A stretch of 64,000 nucleotides of DNA from Minwuia sp048007105 (GCF_048007105.1 NZ_CP180352.1:2356001-2420000), one strand, 5' to 3'; counted from the first letter of the stretch, positions 16,124 through 25,616 are shown. Notes: generated by a model from the sequence alone, not told the origin. Numbers and translations: made by a program.

Positions 16124-16544
16124 TCTGCCACCGCTTTCGGCTGCCGATCCCTGATCCTATCCTTGGATATGTGAACGGGCACTGAACACCCAATCCGAAA
16201 CTATCCGCGGACAGCCTGAGAAAGCCTGCTGACGTGATGTGTGTCACTAATAGTTGATAATAGCAATAATTTAGGACGGTGGTTGGCACGCTGCCGCACG
16301 ATATGGGACAATGGCATCCATTGCCCGACACATTTTTTTGCCAGATCGACCGACTTGGGGCGATTAGCCCTCGTGTTGACTCCTCAGGTCAACATTCGGA
16401 AATCTGCCGGATTTCGATTTGCATTATCCAGGTGAAGCGCCGATTCTATAGACTCAGGACAGGCTCTTCCTGAACCATGATGAGTAAATGGCCAGCCGCC
16501 CGACCGATTCGAAAAGAATCCGGTCTTTGTTGTAGTCAGATTCG
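16124..16544. other. AT-richer 421-base intergenic region with inverted repeats
   Basis: No gene is seen here. The stretch is clearly more AT-rich than its surroundings, especially 16240-16345. It holds a perfect inverted repeat TGTTGAC-TCCTCAG-GTCAACA at 16374-16394 (possible operator or hairpin), a TCAGGA/TCCTGA repeat at 16454-16473 and an imperfect hairpin GACCGATTC-GAAAA-GAATCCGGTC at 16502-16525 just after the paralog B stop. It must carry the promoter for the subtilase gene, but I cannot pick a convincing -35/-10 pair. Confidence 0.5.
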
Positions 16545-18854
16545 CTATTCCAAGTCTCGATGATCGACCTCTGAGACCTTCTCCAGAAGTTCCCGGCCTA
16601 CACTGTTGTTGGGATCGAGCGCCAAGGCGTGTTTCACCGCCTCTTGCATTGGTTCCCGCATGGCGAGCCGCTGGTAGCATCTGGCCAGCTGTAAAAACAC
16701 GTTGGCGTCGGTTGGGTCAATCTTGAGCAATTGTTCCCAATATGGGATGGCCTCTTCATGTCGGCGACTGCTACTTATGAAGTGGGCAAGCATGCCAAGG
16801 ACCCGTTTGTCTTTTGGGGCCATCATCAGGTAGTGGATCGCGGCTTCCTCAAATGTAGCGGCTTCTTCCCGGTAGCGGCGAAGGACGTCGAGAAGAGCGG
16901 TGCGACGCAGATTTGATGACCACCCGTCCAAATCCCGGGTCGACATTTCCGACGATGCAAGTTTGTAGTATCTAAAAGCGTCTAAGTACTCTTCGAAATC
17001 GGATGCCTTGTTTTCAATTTCACGCCCCTTCTGGACTAGAGGCGTGGCTAATGCTCTAAGCGATTTCTTTGCCTCTCGGAAAGCGGCGATCTTGTCGGTA
17101 TCCTCCAGCAAATCGCGCGCGTGAACCAGGGCCTCGGCGGCAGCGGCAATCTCGCCTCTGCGGCCAAGTACCCGGGCAAGATTGAGATGCGAAATGGGAT
17201 CATCCGCGGCCTCGGCTATCGCGCATCGGAACGCCTGTTCGGCAGCATTCAGATCGCCATCTGCAACGGCTACGCGGCCCAGCGTGTCATAGGCTGTTGA
17301 TAGCGAGAGGTGGGCCGAAATCATGGATCGCGCTAGGGTGGCTGCTTCGCCATTCTTTCCGGCAAGTGTGAGGTCGCGCAGATCCTTGAGAACTTGGCGA
17401 TGCAACTCGTCAGCGCGGCGTTTCCAACGGTCGCCGTTTCTGGGATCCAACTCTCGAAGTTCCGTCAACCGCCGGCAGGCCGCGGCGAGGTCGCCCTCCT
17501 GCTCCAGTTCATCGGCGTGCCGAACTCTTTCAGCAACAAGATCGTCGATCCGTCGCCGAATCGGTTCACTCTGTTGGTAGAGGCTTCGGATGAGCAGACA
17601 CACGCGAGCCAGAGCCTTCGGATCGTCACGTTCAATGGCTTCGTCGAGGTGATCTTCGTGATCTCCTGCCCCGAGTTCCGTCATCGCCTGCAATCGAATA
17701 CTGGAAGCATCATTGTTGTTTGGGTTCAGTTCCAGTGCGCGATTTGAATAGACAAGAGCAGATACCGGCAAATTCCTCGATATTGCCGCCTTTGCGACGG
17801 AGGCCAACGCGATCTCATCGAATGGTGCCAATTCGAGAAGCCGTCGACCGATAAATTCGCGTACCGATTCCGGCAGGTCTTGACGTGTCAACAAGGTACG
17901 CAGCATATCTAGCGGCATGTCGTACAGTTCAGAAGGTCGATAGAGCTTTTGAAGTGGGTTCTCAGTCCTGTTCTGCATCGATGCCGGGCGCTTCGTTTGC
18001 ATGGCATCGGCGCATTTATTCAGCAGATGTTCGCCAATTATCGACTCAAAGCCACTTTCGTAATGGTAGATATCCTTCCCACCACCCTTCAGAGCGTTTG
18101 TCCGTCCAATTTTGGCCACGAGAGGTGTCGGATCGAACCATGGAATTTCCTGCCCACTACAGAACAGACCAACGTGTTCGGCGATCTTTCGGCGAATATT
18201 CAAAGAGTCTGCGCCCGGCAAATCGAAGTGTGAAACGAAAAGAAAACGCGAAGGCTGAATTTTTATGAGCGATTTCATCGCCGCGTCGCTGCAGTTGATA
18301 TCCATCTCACGGTATTTGGTTGTTAGTAGAAGTTCCTCTCGCCAGGGTTCAATTCCTTTTGTATTTGAGGTTTTTATAGAATGAATTAAGGAATCAGAGA
18401 TTTCGATGCGGTCACTGCTTTCAATTGTCACCGCCCGCCACCAATCAAGATAGGGGCGGCCGCCATGGCGAATCAGGTTTGCCGAGAAGTAGTTGCTCTG
18501 CATCTCTAGTCCGCAAGCCGAGAGTTGCATTACGCTGCTGATCTCAACGACGAACAGATCAATCTCGCTGACCATTGCTGCAAAGGGCCAAGTCGTCGGG
18601 GTGATCCTTTCCCGACCGAAGACGATGCTAGCCAATGCGGGTTGTACGAAAAGTCGACCGAGGCAGTAGTTGATGTACTGTGCGGCTTCTTGGGGTGTGT
18701 GTGTATAAGTATTGAATGGGAACGCGACCGGCGTAGCGCGTTTGCTATCAACCATCTTCTGGATGGGTTCATGAACGCGGCAGCTGCCGATGATACCGAT
18801 GGACGCGGGTTTGCCCTTATCGTTTAGGATATCGTCTGATCGAATTATACGCAT
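16545..18854 (-). CDS. GSC...DxxH domain protein with C-terminal TPR repeats, paralog B
   Basis: This 769-residue protein is a full-length paralog of the one at 9857. It shares the N-terminus MRIIRSDDI, GSCRVHEP at residues 23-30, a matching FPFN-Y-H segment, WFDP near 250 and GGKDIYHY near 275, followed by TPR-like repeats to the C-terminus (for example AEQAFRCAIAEAADDPISHLNLA). Its function is inferred as for paralog A: a Cys-containing SGNH-like catalytic domain with a TPR interaction platform. Base composition is visibly lower in GC than the surrounding genes, mainly over 17900-18700, with AT-rich codons such as ATA, TTA and AGA. This suggests later acquisition or a different history from paralog A. 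The two paralogs flank the RTX subtilase. Confidence 0.6.
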   Translation of the reverse strand: MRIIRSDDILNDKGKPASIGIIGSCRVHEPIQKMVDSKRATPVAFPFNTYTHTPQEAAQYINYCLGRLFVQPALASIVFGRERITPTTWPFAAMVSEIDLFVVEISSVMQLSACGLEMQSNYFSANLIRHGGRPYLDWWRAVTIESSDRIEISDSLIHSIKTSNTKGIEPWREELLLTTKYREMDINCSDAAMKSLIKIQPSRFLFVSHFDLPGADSLNIRRKIAEHVGLFCSGQEIPWFDPTPLVAKIGRTNALKGGGKDIYHYESGFESIIGEHLLNKCADAMQTKRPASMQNRTENPLQKLYRPSELYDMPLDMLRTLLTRQDLPESVREFIGRRLLELAPFDEIALASVAKAAISRNLPVSALVYSNRALELNPNNNDASSIRLQAMTELGAGDHEDHLDEAIERDDPKALARVCLLIRSLYQQSEPIRRRIDDLVAERVRHADELEQEGDLAAACRRLTELRELDPRNGDRWKRRADELHRQVLKDLRDLTLAGKNGEAATLARSMISAHLSLSTAYDTLGRVAVADGDLNAAEQAFRCAIAEAADDPISHLNLARVLGRRGEIAAAAEALVHARDLLEDTDKIAAFREAKKSLRALATPLVQKGREIENKASDFEEYLDAFRYYKLASSEMSTRDLDGWSSNLRRTALLDVLRRYREEAATFEEAAIHYLMMAPKDKRVLGMLAHFISSSRRHEEAIPYWEQLLKIDPTDANVFLQLARCYQRLAMREPMQEAVKHALALDPNNSVGRELLEKVSEVDHRDLE

Positions 18855-18912
18855 AGCTGTGCCGAGTCGGGTTGTATGACCTTCATGTCTTGTGATCAGG
18901 ATTGGGGCAAGT

Positions 18913-19023
18913 TCACTGCGCCGCTGGCGCCGGCGCGGCGGACTCGATCAGTTCCTTCACGATCTGCCGGCGCTTCTCTTCGTCGGCCGCGCCGCCGGGC
19001 GAACTGCTATCGTCTGAGGCCAT
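18913..19023 (-). CDS. small 36-residue hypothetical protein
   Basis: A short frame encodes a charged peptide: MASDDSSSPGGAADEEKR, then a helix-like RQIVKELIESA and an Ala/Pro tail. It is supported by a strong ribosome-binding site, GGAGGG 7 bases before the ATG, and by family-neutral but protein-like codon use. It lies alone between divergent genes. No function is recognised, and it could still be a chance frame. Confidence 0.45.
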   Translation of the reverse strand: MASDDSSSPGGAADEEKRRQIVKELIESAAPAPAAQ

Positions 19024-19317
19024 CACACACCCTCCGGACCCGATTACTGGTGCGCGCCGCCGTCGCGTGGCCGTCGGGGCGGCTGCCTGAGGGGCGCTTG
19101 GACGGGCGTATTAAGCTGGTATGTCACCAAAAATCAATGCCGCACCCGGCGCAATGGTGACAGGTATCAGCATACTTGAAACTTTGCCGCCGGCGTCTGT
19201 GACAGAGGCATGACTCAGCGAGCCGCCGCTATGGATTGTTGCCGCGCGAGCCACTATACGGTGCACGCCGCGGGCTGCCGCGGACTTGAGATTGCTGAGG
19301 GCGTGCAAGGAGGTTCC

Positions 19318-20604
19318 ATGTCGGTGCCGGAACGGATCGCGGTCATTGGTCTTGGCTATGTGGGATTGCCGCTGGCGGTCGCGTTCGCGCGGGCGGGACT
19401 GGACGTGGTCGGCTTCGATATCAGCGAAACCCGCGTTGCCGAACTGAAGGGCGGTCACGACCATACCGGCGAGGTCGATGACGCCGAAATGGCGAAGCTG
19501 GGCGATTTCTTCTCTGCCGATCCGGCCAGCCTGGCCGACTGCACGGCCTATATCATCGCCGTGCCGACGCCGGTCGATTCCGCCAACGTGCCGGATTTCG
19601 GCGCGCTGCTGGGCGCCTCCCGACTGATCGGGCCGCATCTGAATCCGGGCGATCTGGCAATCATCGAATCGACCGTTTATCCAGGCGTGACAGAAGAGGT
19701 CGTCGGGCCCGAACTCGCGCGTGTCTCGGGCCTGAAGCTGTTCGACGAGATCAAGCTCGGCTACTCGCCGGAGCGGATCAATCCCGGCGACAGGGAACAC
19801 ACGCTGGAGCGCATTGTGAAGGTCGTGTCCGGCCAGGACGCGGAGACACTGACGCGGGTGAAGGCGATCTACGACAGCATCATCACCGCCGGCACGCACG
19901 CGGCCGAATCGATCAAGGTCGCCGAGGCCGCGAAGGTGATCGAGAACATCCAGCGCGACATCAATATCGCGCTCGTCAACGAACTGGCGATGCTGTTCGA
20001 CAAGATGGAGATCGAGACCGAGGCGGTGCTGCGCGCCTCCGGCACCAAATGGAACTTCCTGCCCTTCCGGCCCGGTCTGGTGGGCGGCCACTGCATCGGC
20101 GTCGATCCCTACTACCTCACCTATCGCGCGGACCAGCTGGGCTATCACACGCAGATGATCAGCGCCGGCCGCCGTATCAACGACAGCGTTTCCGGCTTCA
20201 TCGCGCAGAAGGTTCTGGAACTGGTCTACCGCTCCGGCGAGAAGGCGAAGAACCGCAAGGCCGCCGTGCTGGGCCTGACCTTCAAGGAAAACGTGCCGGA
20301 CCTGCGCAACAGCAAGGTCGCGGGCCTGGTCCGGCAATTGCGGACCTACGGCCTGGAGGTTGTCACCCATGATCCGGTCGTCACCACCGAGGAGGCGATG
20401 GCGGAGATGGGCATGGATGTATGCGATCCCGAGCAGATCCGCGACGCCGATTGCGTGATCCTCGCTGTGCCGCACGAGGCTTACCTCAAGGATGGCTCTG
20501 CCTGGATTCTGGACCGGCTGGACGATGACGCCATCGTCGTCGACATCAAGAGCAAGCTGGACCGGACCCTGCTGAAGCCGGGCCAGCAGTACTGGAGCCT
20601 CTGA
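19318..20604 (+). CDS. UDP-N-acetylhexosamine (nucleotide-sugar) 6-dehydrogenase
   Basis: This 428-residue enzyme belongs to the UDP-glucose/GDP-mannose dehydrogenase family, TviB/WbpA-like branch, which oxidises C6 of a UDP-N-acetylhexosamine to a uronate with two NAD+. Visible signatures are VIGLGYVGLPLAVAFA (Rossmann), GYSPERINPGD, the central EAAKVIENIQRDINIAL helix and the catalytic-Cys loop LVGGHCIGVDPYYLTY, then LGLTFKENVPDLRNSK. The ATG at 19318 follows an excellent AAGGAGG. The uronic acid would feed capsule, exopolysaccharide or LPS O-chain synthesis, consistent with the surface-glycan theme of the preceding 18 kb. Confidence 0.93.
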   Translation: MSVPERIAVIGLGYVGLPLAVAFARAGLDVVGFDISETRVAELKGGHDHTGEVDDAEMAKLGDFFSADPASLADCTAYIIAVPTPVDSANVPDFGALLGASRLIGPHLNPGDLAIIESTVYPGVTEEVVGPELARVSGLKLFDEIKLGYSPERINPGDREHTLERIVKVVSGQDAETLTRVKAIYDSIITAGTHAAESIKVAEAAKVIENIQRDINIALVNELAMLFDKMEIETEAVLRASGTKWNFLPFRPGLVGGHCIGVDPYYLTYRADQLGYHTQMISAGRRINDSVSGFIAQKVLELVYRSGEKAKNRKAAVLGLTFKENVPDLRNSKVAGLVRQLRTYGLEVVTHDPVVTTEEAMAEMGMDVCDPEQIRDADCVILAVPHEAYLKDGSAWILDRLDDDAIVVDIKSKLDRTLLKPGQQYWSL

Positions 20605-20654
20605 TCAATTCGGCTGTCACGTCGCGGTCATCCCTCGTTGTATTATGGATCGAC

Positions 20655-21215
20655 ATGAGAGATCTGCCTTTCACCATCTGCGGCGTGGACGATCTGGACC
20701 GGCTGGTGACGCCCAAGGTCAGCCATGTCGTCTCGATCATCGATCCTGGCTGGCCGTCGATCGGGGCGTTGTCGCGCCTGCCGGCCTCCCGCGTGCACCG
20801 CTTCAACTTCAACGACGTGATCGCCCCGCGCGACGAGCATGACACCCTGCCGGATGCGTCGTCGGTCGCGCGCATCATCGAGGCGGGCCGGGCCATTCGC
20901 GACGACGATCCGCGGCATCTGCTGGTGCATTGCCAGATGGGTGTTTCCCGCTCCAGCGCGGCGACACTGATCATTCTCGCGGAGGGGCATCCCGGCGAGG
21001 AGATGACCGTTGCCGAACGGATCATGGAGCGCCGGCCGCAGGCGTGGCCGAATTCGCTCATTCTGGAGCTCGCCGACCGCGAACTGGATCGCGGCGGTCG
21101 GCTGATCGAGGCGGGACGGGCGATCCGTCGCAATACGGCGAGGATGCAGCCGGATTTCGCCGACTACATCCGCACCACCCACCGTCGCGCCGAGGCTGAA
21201 GACCTCGGGCTGTAG
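20655..21215 (+). CDS. protein-tyrosine/dual-specificity phosphatase-like protein
   Basis: This 186-residue cytoplasmic protein carries the P-loop HCQMGVSRSSA at about residue 94, the C-x5-R signature of cysteine phosphatases, and a candidate general-acid Asp in the FNDVIAPRDEHD loop. It resembles alphaproteobacterial tyrosine-phosphatase-family proteins of about 170-200 residues. It follows the nucleotide-sugar dehydrogenase by 50 bases on the same strand, so a link to tyrosine-kinase-controlled polysaccharide synthesis is possible, though no kinase is nearby. It is convergent with the carboxyltransferase gene (4-base gap). Confidence 0.85.
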   Translation: MRDLPFTICGVDDLDRLVTPKVSHVVSIIDPGWPSIGALSRLPASRVHRFNFNDVIAPRDEHDTLPDASSVARIIEAGRAIRDDDPRHLLVHCQMGVSRSSAATLIILAEGHPGEEMTVAERIMERRPQAWPNSLILELADRELDRGGRLIEAGRAIRRNTARMQPDFADYIRTTHRRAEAEDLGL

Positions 21216-21219
21216 CTGG

Positions 21220-22812
21220 CTACGGTCGCATCCAGGCGTTCATCTTGCCCGGCTTCCGGAGCGGCGCAGCGATGTTCGCGAAGTCGCAGATCAGCGGCCG
21301 CGTCTCGCGCGGATCGATCATGTCCTCGATGGCGAAGGTCTCGGCCGTGCGGAAGGGCGAGCGCAGCTTCTCCAGCCGATCGGTGATCTCGGCCAGTTTC
21401 GCCGTCTCGTCCTCCGCCGCGTCCAGTTCCGCGCGGTAGGCCGCTTCGACGCCGCCCGAGAGCGGCAGGGAGCCCCAGCGCGCCGACAGCCAGGCATAGC
21501 GGTAGACCATGCGCGCCGACGGGGCGTGGGCGCCGCCGGCGACGCCGAAGGCGCTGCGGACGATGATGGTGCACCAGGGGACCGAGCACTGCTCGATCGC
21601 CGCCATGGCACGGACGCCGTGACGGATCGTGCCGTTCTGCTCGGCCTCCAGTCCGACCTGGAAGCCGGGGCAGTCGCAGAGATAGACGACCGGCAGGTGG
21701 AAGGTCTCCGCCAGATCGACCATGCGGACGACCTTCTGGCAGGCATCGGAGGTCCAGACGCCGCCGTAGTGGAACGGATCGGACGCGAGCAGCACCACCG
21801 GCCAGCCGTCGAAACGGGCGAGGCCGCCGATCACGGAGCGGCCGAACAGCGGCGACATCTCGAAGAAGCTGTCGCGGTCGGCGACCATCTCGATGATCTT
21901 CCGCATCTTGTAGACCTGCCGCACATCGCGCGGGACGATGGTGAAGAGCTTGTCTTCCTTGCGGTCCACCGGGTCGACGGGATCGGTCCGGGGCGGCAGT
22001 TCATCGACCGACTGCGGCAGGTAGGACAGGAATTTCCGTGCTTCCTCGAAGGCTTCATCCTCTGTGTCGACGGCGTTGTCCACGCCGCCGGCCGCCAGCT
22101 GGATCCGCCAGCCGCCGAGTTCCTGCTTGTCCAGATTCTGGCCGATGCCCTTCACGACCGGCGGGCCGGCGACGAACATTGCCGCCTGTTCCTTCACCAT
22201 GACCGAGAAATGCGTCGCTGCGAGGCGCGCCGCGCCCAGACCCGCAACCGAGCCCAGCCCGAGGCCGACAGTCGGCACCTCACCCATGTTGTACATCAGC
22301 TGCTCGGCGCCGAAGGACTGGCCCCAGCCGCCGGGCAGGTTGGCGTGGCCGGTGGTCTCGATGGTCTTGACCGAGCCCCCGCCGCCCGACCCCTCGATAA
22401 TCCGGATGATCGGCACGCGCATGTCGCGGGCGAGGATCTCGGGGTAGAGCGCCTTGCCCTTGTTGGTGGCGTCCGCCGAGCCGCCACGGACCGTGAAGTC
22501 GTCGCCGGTAATGACGACGGGGCGACCGTTCACCTTGCCCCGGCCCATCACCGAGTTGTTCGGCATCAGGTGTATGAGTTCGCCGTTCTCGTCGTACTCG
22601 CCCCGGCCGACGATGCGCCCGATCTCGTGGAAGCTGTCCGGATCGAGCATCTTCTCGACGCGCTCGCGCACGGTCAGCCGGCCGCCGGCGTGCTGCCGCG
22701 CAACCTTGTCCGCGCCGCCCATGGTGGCGGTCATCGCCTTGCGGCGATTGAGTTCGTCCAGCTCCGGCTGCCAGCCCTTTTTCGGCGGTTCCGGTTTCGT
22801 CGAGTCAGGCAT
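21220..22812 (-). CDS. acyl-CoA carboxyltransferase (PccB/AccD5-type beta subunit)
   Basis: This 530-residue protein is a biotin-dependent carboxyltransferase with the expected N- and C-terminal crotonase-like halves. Visible landmarks are ARQHAGGRLTVRERVEKMLD at the start, DFTVRGGSADATNKGK near 100, EGSGGGGSVK near 130, the second-half LCDCPGFQVGLEAE and AFGVAGGAHAP. Family members move CO2 from carboxybiotin to propionyl-, methylcrotonyl- or similar acyl-CoAs, or the reverse. No biotin-carboxylase or biotin-carrier gene is adjacent, so the partner must be elsewhere and the substrate is undetermined. The start at 22812 overlaps the preceding amidohydrolase gene by 8 bases, so they are co-transcribed. 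Confidence 0.88.
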   Translation of the reverse strand: MPDSTKPEPPKKGWQPELDELNRRKAMTATMGGADKVARQHAGGRLTVRERVEKMLDPDSFHEIGRIVGRGEYDENGELIHLMPNNSVMGRGKVNGRPVVITGDDFTVRGGSADATNKGKALYPEILARDMRVPIIRIIEGSGGGGSVKTIETTGHANLPGGWGQSFGAEQLMYNMGEVPTVGLGLGSVAGLGAARLAATHFSVMVKEQAAMFVAGPPVVKGIGQNLDKQELGGWRIQLAAGGVDNAVDTEDEAFEEARKFLSYLPQSVDELPPRTDPVDPVDRKEDKLFTIVPRDVRQVYKMRKIIEMVADRDSFFEMSPLFGRSVIGGLARFDGWPVVLLASDPFHYGGVWTSDACQKVVRMVDLAETFHLPVVYLCDCPGFQVGLEAEQNGTIRHGVRAMAAIEQCSVPWCTIIVRSAFGVAGGAHAPSARMVYRYAWLSARWGSLPLSGGVEAAYRAELDAAEDETAKLAEITDRLEKLRSPFRTAETFAIEDMIDPRETRPLICDFANIAAPLRKPGKMNAWMRP

Positions 22813-24487
22813 GTCCACCTCTGAGCAGCTTGCCGGGCAGCGGACCGTCCGCGGCCACGGCATCGACGCCGTTCTGCCGGATCAGCGTGCCGTTCACAAC
22901 CACCGCATCGATACCGTCGGCATCCGAAATCAGCCGGTCTGCGCCCGCCGGGAAGTCCCAGACGCGCTTGACCGGCCCGCAGCCGACCGTCTCCGGATCG
23001 AACACCACGACGTCGGCGGGCCGGCCCTCGGCCAGGGTGCCGCGGTCGGTAATGCCGAAGACCTCGGCCGGACGGCTGGTCAGCATGCGCACGGCTTCCT
23101 CGATGGAGAACACCTTCTTCTCGCGGACCCAGCGGCCGAGCAGGTGGGTCGGCAGGCAGGCGTCGCAGAGCTGGCTGGCGTGCGCGCCGGCGTCCGACAG
23201 GCCGATCACGGTGGTGTCTTCCTTCAGCAGCGGTTCCACCTCGTCCTCGAAATGGTTGGCGACGGGCATGCGGAAGCGGGCTTCCAGATCGGTCTCCAAC
23301 GAGATGTCGAGCATGAACTCGGTCGCGTGCTTGCCGGCTTCCTCTGCGGCCTGCGCCAGCGTCTTCTCCGACAGCTCCGGATGACCGGGCACATCGGCGA
23401 TGATGGTCATGTCGAAGCTGCGCTGGAAGCCGGGGCGAATATTGCCCGAGAGCTTGTGGCGGAAGGCCTCGCGGAAGTCCGGATCGGCGTAGAGCCGCTT
23501 CTTCTCCTCGAAGCTGGCGCCGCGGACCGGCTTGAACACCGAAACGGGCTCGAAGATGAAGGGCGCCTTCATCTGGATCTCGAACATCAGTGCCCGCGGC
23601 GTCACCTGGGGCACGATGTCGAGGCCCTGGTTCTTCAGTTCGCGGGTTCGCTTCAGGTGCTCTTCCGCCGTGCCGTCGGCGAGCTGTGTGCCGGCCAGCA
23701 TGGCCGTCCAGGTCACCGGGCGGCCGGTCTGCCGGGCGATCCGTTCGAATTCCGGGATGAACAGGTCGCGGCCGATGGTGGCCTGCAGGATGCCCTTGCC
23801 CTTCTCGCCCAGCACGCCGGCAAGGGTCTCGATCTCCTCCATCGAGGCGAGACGGCTGGGAACGGGCCGGCCGGCATAGCCGGTATGGGTAACGGCCTTG
23901 GAGGTGGCGAATCCGATGGCGCCGGCGTCGATCGCCTCCTCGACCAGACGCTTCATCTCCGCCAGTTCGTCGGCCGTGGCCTCGCGTTCGGTGGCTTCCT
24001 CGCCCATGACGTAGAGGCGCAGCGGGGTGTGGCCACAGAAGACGCTGATGTTGATAGCGGTGCCGAGCTTCTCCAGCGCATCGAGATACTCGGGGAAGCT
24101 CTCGAAGCCCCAGTCGCCGAGACCGGTCTTCAGCGCCTCCACGCTCATGCCCTCGACGTTCTCCAGCGTGCGCATGATCAGTTCGCGGTGGCTCGGCCGG
24201 GTCGGCGCGACGGCGAAGCCGCAATTGCCCATCACGGCTGTCGTGACGCCATGCCAGGGCGAGATCGACAGCATCCGGTCCCAGACGACCTGTGCGTCAT
24301 AGTGGGTGTGGATGTCGACGAAGCCGGGCGCGACGACGTGGCCCTTCGCGTCGATGGTCCGCGCCGCGTCGCCTTCGACATTGCCCAGCGCGACGATCTT
24401 GCCGTCCTTGATGCCGACGTTGCCCGAATAGCTGGCGCCGCCGGTGCCGTCGACGATGGTTCCGTTCTCTATCTTCAGGTCAAGCAT
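22805..24487 (-). CDS. D-aminoacylase-like amidohydrolase (amidohydrolase 3 family)
   Basis: This 560-residue metal-dependent hydrolase has the N-terminal beta-sandwich/metal motif GFVDIHTHYDAQ (about residue 63), then WHGVTTAVMGNCG, a GAIGFATSKAVTHTG segment and the C-terminal metal Asp in LSDAGAHASQLCD, followed by ITDRGTLAEGRPADVVVFDP. Relatives cleave N-acyl-D-amino acids or related cyclic amides. The gene lies between an amidohydrolase-2 gene and a carboxyltransferase gene, overlapping each by 8 bases, so it forms a tight catabolic operon; the substrate is unknown. A second, distinct member is encoded at 48337. Confidence 0.88.
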   Translation of the reverse strand: MLDLKIENGTIVDGTGGASYSGNVGIKDGKIVALGNVEGDAARTIDAKGHVVAPGFVDIHTHYDAQVVWDRMLSISPWHGVTTAVMGNCGFAVAPTRPSHRELIMRTLENVEGMSVEALKTGLGDWGFESFPEYLDALEKLGTAINISVFCGHTPLRLYVMGEEATEREATADELAEMKRLVEEAIDAGAIGFATSKAVTHTGYAGRPVPSRLASMEEIETLAGVLGEKGKGILQATIGRDLFIPEFERIARQTGRPVTWTAMLAGTQLADGTAEEHLKRTRELKNQGLDIVPQVTPRALMFEIQMKAPFIFEPVSVFKPVRGASFEEKKRLYADPDFREAFRHKLSGNIRPGFQRSFDMTIIADVPGHPELSEKTLAQAAEEAGKHATEFMLDISLETDLEARFRMPVANHFEDEVEPLLKEDTTVIGLSDAGAHASQLCDACLPTHLLGRWVREKKVFSIEEAVRMLTSRPAEVFGITDRGTLAEGRPADVVVFDPETVGCGPVKRVWDFPAGADRLISDADGIDAVVVNGTLIRQNGVDAVAADGPLPGKLLRGGHA

Positions 24488-25616
24488 GGCCGGCCTCCGC
24501 GATGGCGGGTGTGTCCGAAATCGGCAGATCGTAAAGCTCGCGGACATTGTCGCGCAGGATCCGCTGCTTCTCGTGCTCGGTCAGGCCGGCTGTCTGTTCG
24601 GCCAGGATTTCCTGCGACCAGGGCCAGGTGGCGTCGGAATGCGGGAAGTCGTTGGCCCACATGAGCCGGTCCACATTCAGGTGGTCCTTGAACTGGAAGG
24701 CCGACCAGTCGTCCTGGAAGGTGAGGTAGATGTTTTCCTTGAAATAGTCCGACGGCAGCCTCTGCAGCTCGTCGCACTTCATCCAGTAGCGGTGGCGGTT
24801 GTAGGCGTGGTCGGCGCGGTACATCCAGTGCGGCGCCCAGCCTGCGTCGGCCTCGACGCAGACCACCTTGAGGTCCGGATGGCGGTCGAACACGCCGGAG
24901 AAGATGAACAGGCCCAGAATGTCCTGGTTGCCCCGGATGATGGTCTGGAAGCTGTTGATCTTCGGGCCGCGGGTCTTGGCGACCGAGCTGTCCGACGAGG
25001 TCAGGATGTGGAAGCTGAGCGGCATCTTCAGATCGACCGCGGCCTCGTAGAACGGGTCGTAGATTGGATCGTCATAGTCCGCGATTGCCGGATTGCCGGG
25101 CATCATCACGCCGCGGAACCCTCGGGCCTTCAGGTCCTTCAGGTCGGCGATGCCTTCCTCGACCGTGCGCATGGCAAGCTGCGGCATGCCGAACAGACGA
25201 CCCGGCGCGAAGTCGCAGTACTCCTCCAGCCACAGATTGTAGGCGTCGAAGCAGGCGCGCTTGTAGTCGAAGTCCGGATGGTTGCAGAGCATCATCCCGA
25301 CCGAGGGATAGATGATCTCGCCATAGACGCCGTCGCGGTCCTGATCGGCCAGCCGCGCCTTCGGGTCGTAGCCGCCCGGATGCAGGTCGCCATAGCTCTG
25401 GGTCTTGAAGTTCAGATCCTTCGGATCGCGGCCGGCGGCGGCGACCAGCCCCATCGGGATCGGCTTGTCGAAACCCGGAATGACGAAGATCTCGCCGAAC
25501 TTCGGATCCTTGACGATGTGCGGCGCCTTCTCGGCCCAGGCCTTGTCGATGCGGGCCGAATAGCAGTCGGGCGGCTCGGTGATGTGCGAGTCGGCGGAAA
25601 TCGGTGTGATGGACAT
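24480..25616 (-). CDS. amidohydrolase 2 family protein (ACMSD-like TIM barrel)
   Basis: This 378-residue protein starts with SADSHITEPPDCY, the metal-binding D-x-H of the amidohydrolase-2 group. It contains a SFHILTSSD segment near 195, VCVEADAGWAPHWMYR near 260 and the late metal Asp in LMWANDFPHSDATWP near 325. Members hydrolyse or decarboxylate aromatic and cyclic acids. It is the first gene of the three-gene minus-strand operon with the D-aminoacylase-like hydrolase and the carboxyltransferase. The start ATG at 25616 precedes SITPISADSH and follows GGAGGAC. Confidence 0.85.
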   Translation of the reverse strand: MSITPISADSHITEPPDCYSARIDKAWAEKAPHIVKDPKFGEIFVIPGFDKPIPMGLVAAAGRDPKDLNFKTQSYGDLHPGGYDPKARLADQDRDGVYGEIIYPSVGMMLCNHPDFDYKRACFDAYNLWLEEYCDFAPGRLFGMPQLAMRTVEEGIADLKDLKARGFRGVMMPGNPAIADYDDPIYDPFYEAAVDLKMPLSFHILTSSDSSVAKTRGPKINSFQTIIRGNQDILGLFIFSGVFDRHPDLKVVCVEADAGWAPHWMYRADHAYNRHRYWMKCDELQRLPSDYFKENIYLTFQDDWSAFQFKDHLNVDRLMWANDFPHSDATWPWSQEILAEQTAGLTEHEKQRILRDNVRELYDLPISDTPAIAEAGHA

